A DNA stretch of 64,000 nt from positions 3,224,001 to 3,288,000 of the forward strand of contig NC_014098.1 in NCBI RefSeq assembly GCF_000092905.1. Reading direction: 5' to 3'. The first letter of the stretch is position 1. Each line of letters starts with the position of its first letter. A model generated the notes under the pieces. That model was not told the origin of the DNA and ran no database searches. It was given only the letters and a program-made list of their open reading frames with translations. Shown here piece by piece: positions 41,170 through 50,107 of the stretch. A program made the translations under genes and the position numbers. The stretch comes from Kyrpidia tusciae DSM 2912. Its GTDB lineage: Bacteria; Bacillota; Bacilli; Kyrpidiales; Kyrpidiaceae.

Positions 41170-41174
41170 AGTAG
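41091..41174 (+). pseudogene. C-terminal tail of a sugar-binding protein (UgpB-like)
   Basis: Starting at the junction and in a different frame from the permease, TPQQALDDAEKSINSALDNY through VGMK and a stop resembles the last helix of extracellular sugar-binding proteins. A deletion seems to have joined two genes of one transporter operon. Confidence 0.6.
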
Positions 41175-41456
41175 GGCGACACGGGTCAGATCCGAGTTGT
41201 TCATCGATCTGCAATCCCTGACTGACGCTGACCGGCCTTTCAGGGGGCGGGTTTCACCCGTTGCAAGACGCACAATCATGTTTTCGGGGAATGATTCGTC
41301 GTTCTGAGGAACTTTATTGCTGTACGGGAAGTCGATCTCCCCCTAAACGGCTTCCTTAACGGCAGAAACAGGCCGACGCCCGCCGATGGGTTTCAGGATT
41401 CCCTTGAGGCGCGATTGTCGGCCCTTTCTTTCAAAAGACCCTTATCCTTTCAATAT
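41175..41456. other. Non-coding spacer after the transporter scar
   Basis: About 280 bp without a credible gene on either strand. Confidence 0.4.
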
Positions 41457-41468
41457 GCTGACGTGAAT

Positions 41469-41491
41469 CCTCCCGCCACTGAAGTGGGAGG
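41469..41491. repeat. Hairpin resembling an IS200/IS605-type right end
   Basis: CCTCCCGCCACT-GA-AGTGGGAGG within GTGAATCC...GCGTCCACC, similar to end hairpins of tnpB-bearing IS605-group elements. No transposase gene is nearby, so it would be a relic. Confidence 0.35.
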
Positions 41492-41736
41492 CGTCCACCC
41501 ACAGGCACGGGGAGAAGCTTCGGCATCCGGCAGCGGGGACGTCGCCCAGGCTTTCCTGATCACTGATTCCGTGAGCTGCGACCAGATCCGGCCACCCACT
41601 CCTCTCCGCCCTCCCGTCGAGGATCGGCCCGCCGCAGCACACAGGGCCATCGCCACCCGCGCTGCCCGGATATTTGACTGTACCGGACTATTTTTCCGAT
41701 TACTCTGTCCAATGTCTCCCTGTCGCGCACATTTTT

Positions 41737-41805
41737 ACTTAGTAGTTTTTCAAAAGGTGGACACACCACCCCCCTCGATTTTCGACGGCCCATATTCTTC
41801 CACCC
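41737..41805. repeat. About 69-bp repeat, copy 1 (partner at 43389-43457)
   Basis: Begins CTTAGTAGTTTTTCAAAAGG in both copies. On the minus strand both encode EEYGPSKIEGGGVSTF followed by a stop, possibly the end of a lost gene. Confidence 0.55.
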
Positions 41806-41937
41806 GCCACACCCCCACTCAATCCCGCACGCAGCACATCCGATCCCTCACCCGGTCCCCCGCGCCTTCACCACTGCTTGCACTTTCATGTCCCCGGCCT
41901 TGAACAGCCTCCGGTGGACGATCGGATTGCTCATCGT

Positions 41938-42273
41938 CTATCCAACAGAAAGAAAGGTACTGATGAGATCTAAACAGTCCATGACGACTTCATCAGGTGC
42001 GTGGTCTTTAAGTTGAAACTGTCTGGCTCTCCAATCGAGACTTTTTACCTGATCTGTAAGAATCACACCTTCGACACTTAGGCCTGCAGGCAACTCAACC
42101 TCGAATGGGTAGCCCTTTTTTTGGCGCGTGATTGGGCAAACAACGGCAAAACCCGTCCCCGCGTTAAACGATTTTGGAGACAATACGATGGCTGGCCTTG
42201 TACCCGCCTGTTCGTGACCGGCTTGCGGATTGAAGCGCACGTATACAAGATCTCCACGTTCCGGTACAAACAT
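41938..42273 (-). CDS. mazF: MazF-type endoribonuclease toxin
   Basis: 111 residues: PERGDLVYVRFNPQAGHEQA and GTRPAIVLSPKSFN are classical MazF/PemK signatures, with VCPITRQKKGYPFEV and VEGVILTDQVKSLDWRAR further on (catalytic Arg and Thr/Ser region). Cleaves mRNA at short motifs. Paired with a MazE-type gene 3 bp upstream. Confidence 0.92.
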   Translation of the reverse strand: MFVPERGDLVYVRFNPQAGHEQAGTRPAIVLSPKSFNAGTGFAVVCPITRQKKGYPFEVELPAGLSVEGVILTDQVKSLDWRARQFQLKDHAPDEVVMDCLDLISTFLSVG

Positions 42274-42276
42274 TTT

Positions 42277-42519
42277 TTAAAGCAGTTCCTTTCCTTCGGT
42301 CCCCAAGTCAATGTCCTCGTGACGGTTTTCCGGGGTGATCTTCGCCAGCAAGTCCTCTAAAGAGGGTTTTCGGTTTCGCGGAACCACGATAATTGTGCGG
42401 TTTGTCAGCCTGAGTTCGACCTCAGATCCCTGTTGAATCGAAATACTTTCGGCAAACGCACTGGGCAGGCGTATGGCCAGGCTGTTGCCCCACTTCTGCA
42501 CTCTCGTCCTGATGACCAC
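42277..42519 (-). CDS. mazE: MazE-type antitoxin
   Basis: 80 residues if the GTG at 42519 is used (8 bases after GGAGGAG). AbrB-like N-terminus RTRVQKWGNSLAIRLPSAFA, then LTNRTIIVVPRNRKPSLEDL and a C-terminal acidic tail. Together with mazF it forms an apparently intact type II system. Confidence 0.88.
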   Translation of the reverse strand: MVIRTRVQKWGNSLAIRLPSAFAESISIQQGSEVELRLTNRTIIVVPRNRKPSLEDLLAKITPENRHEDIDLGTEGKELL

Positions 42520-42694
42520 TGCGCTCTCCTCCTTACCCGTAAATCCCTTCTCCATCATCATAACGCACCACCCGATTCATGTATATACGAAGTATATACC
42601 ACAACATAAAAATGATACGCTCCCGGGTCAGGAAGCGGGCCCAGAGCCACCGGTGATTCCGTTGATCGACAAAATATGACATGCGAAAAAAGGG

Positions 42695-43210
42695 CTAAAA
42701 GATGTCCTGCAGGTTGATGTTCAAGTCCCCGAAAATACCAACCGCAACCGTGTCATCCTTGCTGTAGACTGCCGGGAACACGTTGTCGTCGGCTAGTCCA
42801 TAAACCTCAACAATCTGGTTCGACGGGTCGGCGATCCAATACTCACGAACGCCTGCGGATCTATACGCCCTCAGCTTGGCGGTCTTGTCCTTCTTGGCTG
42901 TGGCCGGACTCAGGACTTCGATCACCATGTCGGGGACGCCCACGCAACCCTTCGGCTGTATCTTGCTCGGGTCACAGACGATTGTGACGTCCGGCTCCAC
43001 GTAGTTCCCGTCGTCCTCTGTGTCCAACCAAACTCCAAAGGGGGCCGGATATGCCGTACACGTCTTGCCTTTCAAGTAGACGCTGATTTCACGAAACAGA
43101 TTACCGACGATCCTTTGGTGGTCGGACGTTGGCGGCGGCGTCATGTCGTAAATCACGCCCTCGATCCGCTCCCACCGTTCCAAATCGGCTGCAATCGGTT
43201 GGTGCTCCAT
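42695..43210 (-). CDS. Uma2-family endonuclease, second copy
   Basis: 171 residues from ATG 43210 after GGGGGG. Shares with the 37.5-kb protein the features YDMTPPPTSDHQRIVGNLFR, EPDVTIVCDPSKI, DMVIEVLSPATAKKD and YRSAGVREYWIADPS, at moderate overall identity. Same comments on function. Confidence 0.85.
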   Translation of the reverse strand: MEHQPIAADLERWERIEGVIYDMTPPPTSDHQRIVGNLFREISVYLKGKTCTAYPAPFGVWLDTEDDGNYVEPDVTIVCDPSKIQPKGCVGVPDMVIEVLSPATAKKDKTAKLRAYRSAGVREYWIADPSNQIVEVYGLADDNVFPAVYSKDDTVAVGIFGDLNINLQDIF

Positions 43211-43388
43211 GCGCACCCCCCTTTCCGACTTCCTTCCGTATCCATATTGTAACACGAAATGCACGCCCGTCAGCGTGTGTTCCGTGTGCCACAACAGGGC
43301 CATCGCCCCCCTCGCCAGGAGATTCGACGGTTTCGAGAAACTTTTCCGATTAATCTTCCTATTGTCTCCCCACGGTAGACATTTTTTC

Positions 43389-43457
43389 TTAGTAGTTTTT
43401 CAAAAGGTGGACACACCACCCCCCTCGATTTTCGATGGCCCATATTCTTCCAGCCTC
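43389..43457. repeat. About 69-bp repeat, copy 2
   Basis: Partner of 41737-41805, differing at a few positions. Confidence 0.55.
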
Positions 43458-43720
43458 CACTCACACACTCCACCGCCTCGTGGACCAACCGCTCCCCCGC
43501 CTTGCCCATCATCATCCGGGCGCCCACGTCTAAAAAGGCGAGGATCGCGTACTGGGGGGACGTGGAGGTGTGCATCATAAACGCTTCCCCACCGGAGATT
43601 TCAGGAACGCCAGACCGCCGCTGTGCCCGGACGTGTGCCAGGCGTCCTTGAACTCGTTAACATAATCGTACAGCCGCCGGAAAAATGGCAGCATCAGGCT
43701 CCTGCGATATCCCTCCGCCG
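43458..43720 (-). pseudogene. Decayed Orn/Lys/Arg decarboxylase fragments
   Basis: Two minus-strand pieces. LPFFRRLYDYVNEFKDAWHT and SGHSGGLAFLKSPVGK match the N-terminal AWHTPGHxGG region of the family. HTSTSPQYAILAFLDVGARM and GKAGERLVHEAVE match a downstream block of the PLP domain. The intervening PLP-lysine region is deleted and the frame shifts at about 43578. Confidence 0.65.
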
Positions 43721-44013
43721 CCCGGGCAATCCGAGCACATCGAGGAGCTCAAAGAGGAGCTGTCCGCGCTCTTTAAAATAATTTTGTCCTTTATTCATAT
43801 CGACCTGCCAGTCAGGTGAATAAATGGCTGTTAAGACAACGCTGATCTGCGAGACGATCAACTGGCTGAAACCGTGAAGAGACTGAAAAACAATTCGTGG
43901 TATTTCTGGATCCATTTCGTCGGGCACGGGCACGACAAGCGGTTGATGATAGCGCCCTTTGAGTCTGTCTTCAAAGTCATTCGCCCTTCGACATCACAGC
44001 CCCGCCGGCACCC
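43721..44013. other. Spacer at the right edge of the island
   Basis: About 290 bp. A minus-strand frame (43694-43933, containing LLFELLDVLGLPGRRRDI) is open but has no clear ribosome site or family; it may belong to the decayed decarboxylase. Confidence 0.35.
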
Positions 44014-44049
44014 GCAAAAAAGCGCGGGGCTCCAACAACTCCCCGCGCT
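44014..44049 (-). terminator. Terminator after DUF2892 gene
   Basis: Minus strand: AGCGCGGGG, loop, CCCCGCGCT, then TTTTT. Confidence 0.8.
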
Positions 44050-44110
44050 CTCACCGGTCCGGCGGCCGATCTCCTTATCCCCGCCCGACCGTTCATCCGA
44101 AACCCTTCTT

Positions 44111-44341
44111 TTACCGTCCCACCCGTTTCACCGTACACTGGGCGTCTTTGATCCCCAGAGCCCGCAGAATATAATACATCGGGCAAAACCCTGTCAAGGC
44201 CGAGATGATCAGCATCAGCCCGACAAAGGCGTCAAAATACACCCAGTGGGGATGCACCCAAAGCGACAGTCCCGCTCCGATCAAAATGAACACCCCGGCC
44301 ACGATCCGGATGAGGGAACCCTTTCCGGACTCGACGAACAT
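44111..44341 (-). CDS. DUF2892 (YgaP-like) membrane protein
   Basis: 76 residues from the ATG at 44341, 9 bases after GGAGG. Two transmembrane helices (VAGVFILIGAGLSLW and FVGLMLIISALTGFCP) with the DUF2892 signature GFCPMYYILRALG. The cysteine near the second helix is conserved in the family, which often accompanies rhodanese or efflux genes. It follows the RND pump 2 operon after 123 bp. Confidence 0.82.
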   Translation of the reverse strand: MFVESGKGSLIRIVAGVFILIGAGLSLWVHPHWVYFDAFVGLMLIISALTGFCPMYYILRALGIKDAQCTVKRVGR

Positions 44342-44464
44342 CTCCATCACCCTCCCCCTTATGTCAACCGCTTATGTCAACACCCCTACACACCACCGAC
44401 CCCCAAGCGCATTGACCGGCCCCCAGGTGGCCAAACGCCTTCCCGGCAGCCCGTGCGACCCGCC

Positions 44465-47400
44465 TCACGCGTTCGCCTTCGCCTGCGCTTCCCGGCGCAT
44501 CCGCGCCTTGGCCCGGCGGATCTCCACCGCATAGTAGAGCACCGGGATCACGAACAGCGTCAGCACCGTTGAAGCGATCGTGCCAAACATCAGCGAAATG
44601 GCCAGCCCCTGGAAGATCGGGTCGAACAGGATGACAAACGCCCCCACCACCACCGCCGCCGCGGTGAGGAGGATCGGCTTTGCCCGGACCACCCCGGCGG
44701 TCACCACCGCCGCATCCAGATCCTCGCCTTCCTTGCGCCGGCGCTCGGCGAACTCCACCAGCAAAATCGAGTTCCGCACGATAATGCCTGCCAGGGCGAT
44801 CACCCCGATCATCGACGTGGCGGTGAAAAAGGCCCCAAAGAGCCAGTGCCCCGGCACCACCCCGATCATGGTGAGCGGAATCGGCGCCATAATCACCAGA
44901 GGTGTGATAAAGGACTGGAACCAGGCGACCACCAGAAGGTACATCACCACCAGCGCCACCCCGAAGGCCAATCCGAGGTCCCGGAACACCTCGTAGGTGA
45001 TCTGCCATTCCCCATCCCACTTCACCTTGACACCATTTTCCAGCCAAGGCTGATGGGTCAGGTACTGCTCCACCTTGGCGCCGCTCGGCACATGAATCTG
45101 GCCCACGGCGTTCCACATCTTGGCGATATCGTAAGCCGGGCTCTCTTCATAGCCCGCCACATCAGCAAACACGTAGGCGACACTTTGGAGATTCTTCCGG
45201 TAGAGCGTCTGCTCCGCCGTCTCCTGTTGAATATTCGCCACCTCGCCCAAGGGAATCAGCTTCCCGGAGGGCGTCGGCACCTGGATGCTCTTGAGCTCAT
45301 CCAAGCTCGACCGCCGGTCCCGGGGCGGCTGCAGCCAGATTTTGACCGGTTCCAGCTCGTGAGGCGGATGCACCAACCCCACCTGGGCCCCGCCCAACAT
45401 CACTTGCAGCGTCTGGGCCACCTCCTGGTCCGTGATGCCGTTGAGCCGGGCTTGGTCGGTCAGCGTAAACGAATACTGGGTCTGAGGCGCCTGCAGAGAC
45501 GTGTCCACGTCCACCACGCCGGGCGTCTTCTTGAAAATCTCCGCCGCCTGCTGAACCGCGGCGTACTGGTCGGCGGGATCGTTGCTGTACACCTCCAGCA
45601 CCAGGGTATCCTGGACCGGCGGCCCCGGCGGCACCTCCACCACCTTCACGTTGGCGCCGTATTTTTGCCCGATGGCCTGCACCGCCGGGCGAATGCGCTT
45701 CGCGATATCGTGGCTCTGCTGCTCCCGCTCGCCCTTGGCCACCAAATTCACCTGGATGTCGGCCACATCCGGGCCCTGGCGCAGGTAGTAGTGGCGGACC
45801 AAGCCGTTAAAATTAAAGGGCGACGCGGTCCCGATGTACATCTCGTAATCCGTGACCTCGTTGACCGTCGACAGATAATCCCCGATGGCCTTGGTGGCCG
45901 CCGCCGTTTGTTCCAAGGTCGTGCCCCGGGGCATGTCGATGACCACCTGAAATTCGCTCTTGTTATCGAAGGGCAGCATCTTCATGGCCACCGCTTTGGT
46001 GTAGAAAAAGCCCATCGACGCGATGAGCATCAGTACCACGGCGAGGAAGAACAGGTTGCGCTTCTTGCGGCTGTGCACCATGGCCATGAGCACACCCGCG
46101 TACATCCGGGAGATCCGGCCGCCATGCTCTTCGCCGACGTGATCCCCGTTGCCAGAGCGGCCCCCTTCGGCCCCGGGGCCGTCTTCGGACGCGCCTCCCG
46201 TCGACGTCCCCGCCTCCGGCGCATCCCCGGGCGTCACCGTCGGTCCCACGGCCACCGTCCCCTCGCGCCCGCCGCTCACACCGGCCGCCGCGACCGCCGC
46301 CTCCGGCTCATCCCGCTTCAACAGCCGCAGCCCAAACCAGGGCGTTACGACAAAGGCCACGAGCAGCGAGAAAAACATCGCAATCGAGGCGTTGATGGGA
46401 ATCGGCGCCATATATGGCCCCATGAGCCCGCGAACGAAAGCCATGGGAATCAAGACGGCAATGACCGTGAACGTCGCGAGGATCGTGGGATTTCCCACCT
46501 CGTCCACCGAACGGACCGCCGCATCCAAGGGCTTGAGCGTTCGCATCCGGAACCATCGGTGCATATTCTCCACGACGACAATGGCGTCATCCACCAGGAT
46601 CCCGATGGCAAAGATCAAAGCAAACAGCGTCACCCGGTTCAGGGTGTACCCGTGCATGTAGCTCAGGAACAAAGCCAGCGCCAGGGTCACGGGCACCGCG
46701 ATGCCCACCACGATGGCCTCCCGGATTCCGAGCACCACCCCGATGAGCAGGATCACCGACGCTGTGGCAATGAGCAGGTGATCGATGAGCTCATTGGCCT
46801 TTTCCATCGCCGTCTCTCCGTAATCCCGGGTCACCGTGACCTGCACGTCCGAAGGGATGACCTTGCCCTTGAGATCATCCACCTTCTTGATGACGTCGTT
46901 CGCCACCCAGACCGCATTGGTCCCGGGCTTTTTCGAGACGGAGATGGTCACTGCAGGGAAAATGCGCCCTGGGGGCTCGGTCACGCCTTTGTCCGCCGCC
47001 CGGGGCCCGGTCCCGAAGAGAACGTACCGATTGACCTCCGACGGACCATCCGTCACCGTGGCCACATCTTTGAGAAACACCGGGCGCTGATCGTAAACCC
47101 CGACCACCAAGTTCTTGACCTGTTCGGGATCCACCAGATACGTCCCGGCTTTGACCTTGAACTGCTTGTTCGCCTCGGCGAACTGGCCGGCGTCCAGGGA
47201 CTGGTTCCCGCTCTGGAGCGTCCTTTCCAATGTCAGCGGCGAAATCCCGTAGGCCGCCAATCGGGTCGGATCGACCTCCACCCGAACTTGCCGCTCCCGG
47301 CCGCCGATCACCTGGACCTTGGCGACGTTTTCCACCCGGTTGACCTCGTCGGCCACTACAGCAGTGATCCGCCGCAAATCGTAGTCGTTGAGCTTGTTGG

Positions 47401-47848
47401 TCCACAAGGTCACCGAGACGATGGGCACATCGTCGATGGTCATCGGCTTGACCAAGGGCTGGCCCACGCCGGGGGGAACCTCGTCCATGTTGGACATCAC
47501 TTCGTTGTACGTACGGACCACCGCGTCGTTCAGGTCGGTGCCGACATAGTACCGAAGCGTGATCAGCGCCTGGCCCGGTTGGGAAGTGGAATAGATATAC
47601 TCGACCCCTTTGATCTTCCAAAGCTTCTTTTCGAGGACTTTCGTCACCCGGTCCTCCACGTCCTTGGCCGTGGCGCCGGGATAAGGGACGAAAATATCGA
47701 TCATCGGCACGGAGATCTGGGGTTCTTCTTCCCGGGGAGTGTTCAGCACCGCCAGCACGCCCATCAACAGCGCGGCCAGCACCAATAGCGGCGTGATCTT
47801 CGAATTGATAAATGCTTTGGCGATTCTGCCCGAGAGGCCGATCTTCAT
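44465..47848 (-). CDS. RND efflux transporter (HAE1/CusA-like), pump 2
   Basis: A 1127-residue pump with the standard duplicated architecture. TM4 carries both relay aspartates (IGILVDDAIVVVENM). The N-terminal part reads TPREEEPQISVPMIDIFVPY, typical of a Gram-positive/cyanobacterial HAE1 subgroup. A Gly/Pro/Glu-rich insertion of about 60 residues (about 515-575) lengthens the cytoplasmic loop between the two halves. The start overlaps the adaptor stop (ATGA). Substrate unknown; heavy-metal or solvent export is possible. Confidence 0.9.
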   Translation of the reverse strand: MKIGLSGRIAKAFINSKITPLLVLAALLMGVLAVLNTPREEEPQISVPMIDIFVPYPGATAKDVEDRVTKVLEKKLWKIKGVEYIYSTSQPGQALITLRYYVGTDLNDAVVRTYNEVMSNMDEVPPGVGQPLVKPMTIDDVPIVSVTLWTNKLNDYDLRRITAVVADEVNRVENVAKVQVIGGRERQVRVEVDPTRLAAYGISPLTLERTLQSGNQSLDAGQFAEANKQFKVKAGTYLVDPEQVKNLVVGVYDQRPVFLKDVATVTDGPSEVNRYVLFGTGPRAADKGVTEPPGRIFPAVTISVSKKPGTNAVWVANDVIKKVDDLKGKVIPSDVQVTVTRDYGETAMEKANELIDHLLIATASVILLIGVVLGIREAIVVGIAVPVTLALALFLSYMHGYTLNRVTLFALIFAIGILVDDAIVVVENMHRWFRMRTLKPLDAAVRSVDEVGNPTILATFTVIAVLIPMAFVRGLMGPYMAPIPINASIAMFFSLLVAFVVTPWFGLRLLKRDEPEAAVAAAGVSGGREGTVAVGPTVTPGDAPEAGTSTGGASEDGPGAEGGRSGNGDHVGEEHGGRISRMYAGVLMAMVHSRKKRNLFFLAVVLMLIASMGFFYTKAVAMKMLPFDNKSEFQVVIDMPRGTTLEQTAAATKAIGDYLSTVNEVTDYEMYIGTASPFNFNGLVRHYYLRQGPDVADIQVNLVAKGEREQQSHDIAKRIRPAVQAIGQKYGANVKVVEVPPGPPVQDTLVLEVYSNDPADQYAAVQQAAEIFKKTPGVVDVDTSLQAPQTQYSFTLTDQARLNGITDQEVAQTLQVMLGGAQVGLVHPPHELEPVKIWLQPPRDRRSSLDELKSIQVPTPSGKLIPLGEVANIQQETAEQTLYRKNLQSVAYVFADVAGYEESPAYDIAKMWNAVGQIHVPSGAKVEQYLTHQPWLENGVKVKWDGEWQITYEVFRDLGLAFGVALVVMYLLVVAWFQSFITPLVIMAPIPLTMIGVVPGHWLFGAFFTATSMIGVIALAGIIVRNSILLVEFAERRRKEGEDLDAAVVTAGVVRAKPILLTAAAVVVGAFVILFDPIFQGLAISLMFGTIASTVLTLFVIPVLYYAVEIRRAKARMRREAQAKANA

Positions 47849-49107
47849 GAGCCGGTCCTCACTTCCGCCCCGTCGCTCACCCGATCCACACCGGAAACGA
47901 CGATCCGTTCACCGGGGTTCAGCCCGCTCAACACCTCGACCTGATCCCCGGATTCCCGACCCAATGACACATAACGAAGATGGGCCCGGTTCTGATTATC
48001 CACCGCATACACCCCGGTGAATTGCGACCAGCGCACCACCGCCGCCTTCGGGATGAAAATCTTATCATTCGGCCCGCCGGTGCCGAGGACCGCCTCGCCA
48101 AACATTCCCGGCCGCACCTCCACATCGCCGGGAAGGCGTATCTTCATTTTAAAAGTCCGGCTGGCGGGATCGATTCGCGGCGTGATCTCGTACACCGTCC
48201 CGGTAACCGACCGGTTCAAAGCCGGAATGTGCACCGAGACGGTATCGCCGATTTTCATGGCCGCGGCCAGTTTCTCTTCGGCATAGACCTCCAGGGCGAA
48301 GGGCCCTTTTTCCACCGTCAGGAGAGGCATCCCAGGGCTCGCCATGTCTCCTTCATTCACCGTCTTCGAGGTCACGAACCCGTCAAAGGGCGCTTTCAGG
48401 ACGGTGTCGCTCAGATTGGCGGACGCCGCCTGGACCGAAGCCTGGGCCTGACCCAAGGCCGCCTGGGCTTCACCGAGCCGGGCCTGGGCCTCCGCCTTCT
48501 GGGCCAGAGCCCCCTGCAGGGCGGCCTGGGCTTGGTCATACTGAGCCTTTGCCGCCTGGTAGCGCGTCTGGGCATGATCGTAATCCTGGCGGCTCGCCGC
48601 ACCGGCTTCATACAGCGATTGGGTGCGTTCAAAATCTGATTGAGCGCCCTGAAGATTCGCTTGGGCCGCCTGTAGGCTGGCCTGGGATTGCCGGATCGCC
48701 TCGTCGATCTGCGCCTGAACTGACTGGGCAGCCTGAACTCCGGCCTGGGCCTGGGCACTGCCCGCCTGGGCCTGTTTGACAGCCGCCGCCAAGGGTTCCG
48801 GATTCAGGACCACCAAGGTCTGGCCTTGCTTGACAAAATCCCCCTCCTTCACGAGTACCTGCTGCACCGAGGCCATGATTTTGCTGGCGACCTGGGAGGT
48901 CCCGTCGGCGACCACAGTTCCGGGCACCGTGACACCGGTGCGGTCCGCCGATTGTTCCACCGCGGCCACCTTGACCCCGCTGATGCTCGCGGGGGCCCGT
49001 TCGGCGGTGCCTGGGGGAATCTTATGTACGAGGACACCGCTCAGGACCAGGAGGAACCCTCCCAGGGGGACGCCGAGGAACAACACACCCTTCACCCACG
49101 TTTTCAT
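47845..49107 (-). CDS. HlyD-family adaptor of RND pump 2
   Basis: 420 residues from ATG 49107 after AAAGGTGG. A single N-terminal membrane anchor (LFLGVPLGGFLLVLSGVLV), lipoyl halves around residues 70-105 and 240-270, a long Ala/Gln-rich hairpin between them, and a beta-barrel with VPALNRSVTGTVYEITPR. Translationally coupled to the pump. Confidence 0.88.
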   Translation of the reverse strand: MKTWVKGVLFLGVPLGGFLLVLSGVLVHKIPPGTAERAPASISGVKVAAVEQSADRTGVTVPGTVVADGTSQVASKIMASVQQVLVKEGDFVKQGQTLVVLNPEPLAAAVKQAQAGSAQAQAGVQAAQSVQAQIDEAIRQSQASLQAAQANLQGAQSDFERTQSLYEAGAASRQDYDHAQTRYQAAKAQYDQAQAALQGALAQKAEAQARLGEAQAALGQAQASVQAASANLSDTVLKAPFDGFVTSKTVNEGDMASPGMPLLTVEKGPFALEVYAEEKLAAAMKIGDTVSVHIPALNRSVTGTVYEITPRIDPASRTFKMKIRLPGDVEVRPGMFGEAVLGTGGPNDKIFIPKAAVVRWSQFTGVYAVDNQNRAHLRYVSLGRESGDQVEVLSGLNPGERIVVSGVDRVSDGAEVRTGS

Positions 49108-49414
49108 ACCTACCACCTTTCTGCCGTTGAACCGTCCGAAATGCAAGGCGGGGCGAAAGCACCGGTCACCCCTTCGGAGATCTCCCCGAGCCGCGCTTCG
49201 AACGAACCGAAACCTTCCGTCACCTCCCTGGCCTTCCGGGCAAGCCTCGGCATCATACCCTACCCGGTACCCCGATTCCACTCAACATTATTATGGTGGG
49301 AGGGTAGAATCCATGTCAAGGCTGCCTTTGACTTTGCGGATTTTCCGTGTCATCCTGGAAAAAAGAGAGGAAACCGCCAGCGGTATCCGGCGGGCGGCAG
49401 GAGGGGGAGGATTC
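49108..49414. other. Divergent promoter region between HlyD and YigZ genes
   Basis: About 307 bp. It should contain promoters in both directions; a short AT-rich patch near 49285 is the best candidate, but no well-spaced hexamer pair was found. Confidence 0.35.
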
Positions 49415-50107
49415 GTGGAAACTTATCAAACTGTCGGGCGACAAAGCGAGACAGAGATTGTTATCAAGAAATCCCGGTTCATCGGCCGGGCGGCCCGGGT
49501 GTCCACTGAAGAGGAGGCCGCGGCCTTCTTGGAGGCGATCCGCCGCAAACATTGGGACGCCGCCCACAACTGTTACGCTTACACCATCGGCCCGCACTCC
49601 GAGATCCAGCGCTCCAGCGACGACGGGGAACCCGCCGGCACCGCCGGGCGCCCGATCCTCGAAGTCTTGCACCACATGAACCTGCGGGACACCCTCGTGG
49701 TGGTCACCCGGTATTTTGGCGGGGTCCTGCTCGGGGCCGGAGGACTGGCCCGGGCCTACGGGCACGCGGCCTCCGAGGCGGTGCGTGCCGCCGGCATTCT
49801 CCGCCGCCGCCCCCACGTCCGGGTCCGGATTCGCCTCCCTTACCCCGCCTTCGGCAAACTCGAACACCACCTGGCCCAGCGCGGCTGGCCCCGGGAAGAG
49901 CCGGTGTTCGCCGAAGACGTTCGGCTCACCGTTTACGTTCCCCGAGGCCGCGAACACGAATGCCAGTCCGCGGCGGCGGACGCCACGGCCGGTCAGGTGG
50001 ACATTCGATTCGAGGAGGAGGTCTGGTTGGATGAGGTGGACGGGACAGCCCGGGTCCCCTCCTCCTTATCGGAGGATTTCTCCGGTTCCAATTCCCCCGA
50101 AGGATGA
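49415..50107 (+). CDS. YigZ/IMPACT-family protein
   Basis: 230 residues from GTG 49415 with GGAGGGGGAGG upstream. N-terminal UPF0029 domain with KKSRFIGRAARV, AHNCYAYTIG and SDDGEPAGTAGRPILEVL, then VVTRYFGGVLLGAGGLARAY; C-terminal DUF1949-type domain. Function unsettled (linked to translation/stress in homologues). The end overlaps the convergent gene by 115 bp. Confidence 0.9.
   Translation: METYQTVGRQSETEIVIKKSRFIGRAARVSTEEEAAAFLEAIRRKHWDAAHNCYAYTIGPHSEIQRSSDDGEPAGTAGRPILEVLHHMNLRDTLVVVTRYFGGVLLGAGGLARAYGHAASEAVRAAGILRRRPHVRVRIRLPYPAFGKLEHHLAQRGWPREEPVFAEDVRLTVYVPRGREHECQSAAADATAGQVDIRFEEEVWLDEVDGTARVPSSLSEDFSGSNSPEG

Noticed and set aside
44846-47788. A 980-codon plus-strand frame opposite RND pump 2
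   Set aside because: Same reasoning: composition of a shadow frame and a complete RND gene on the other strand.
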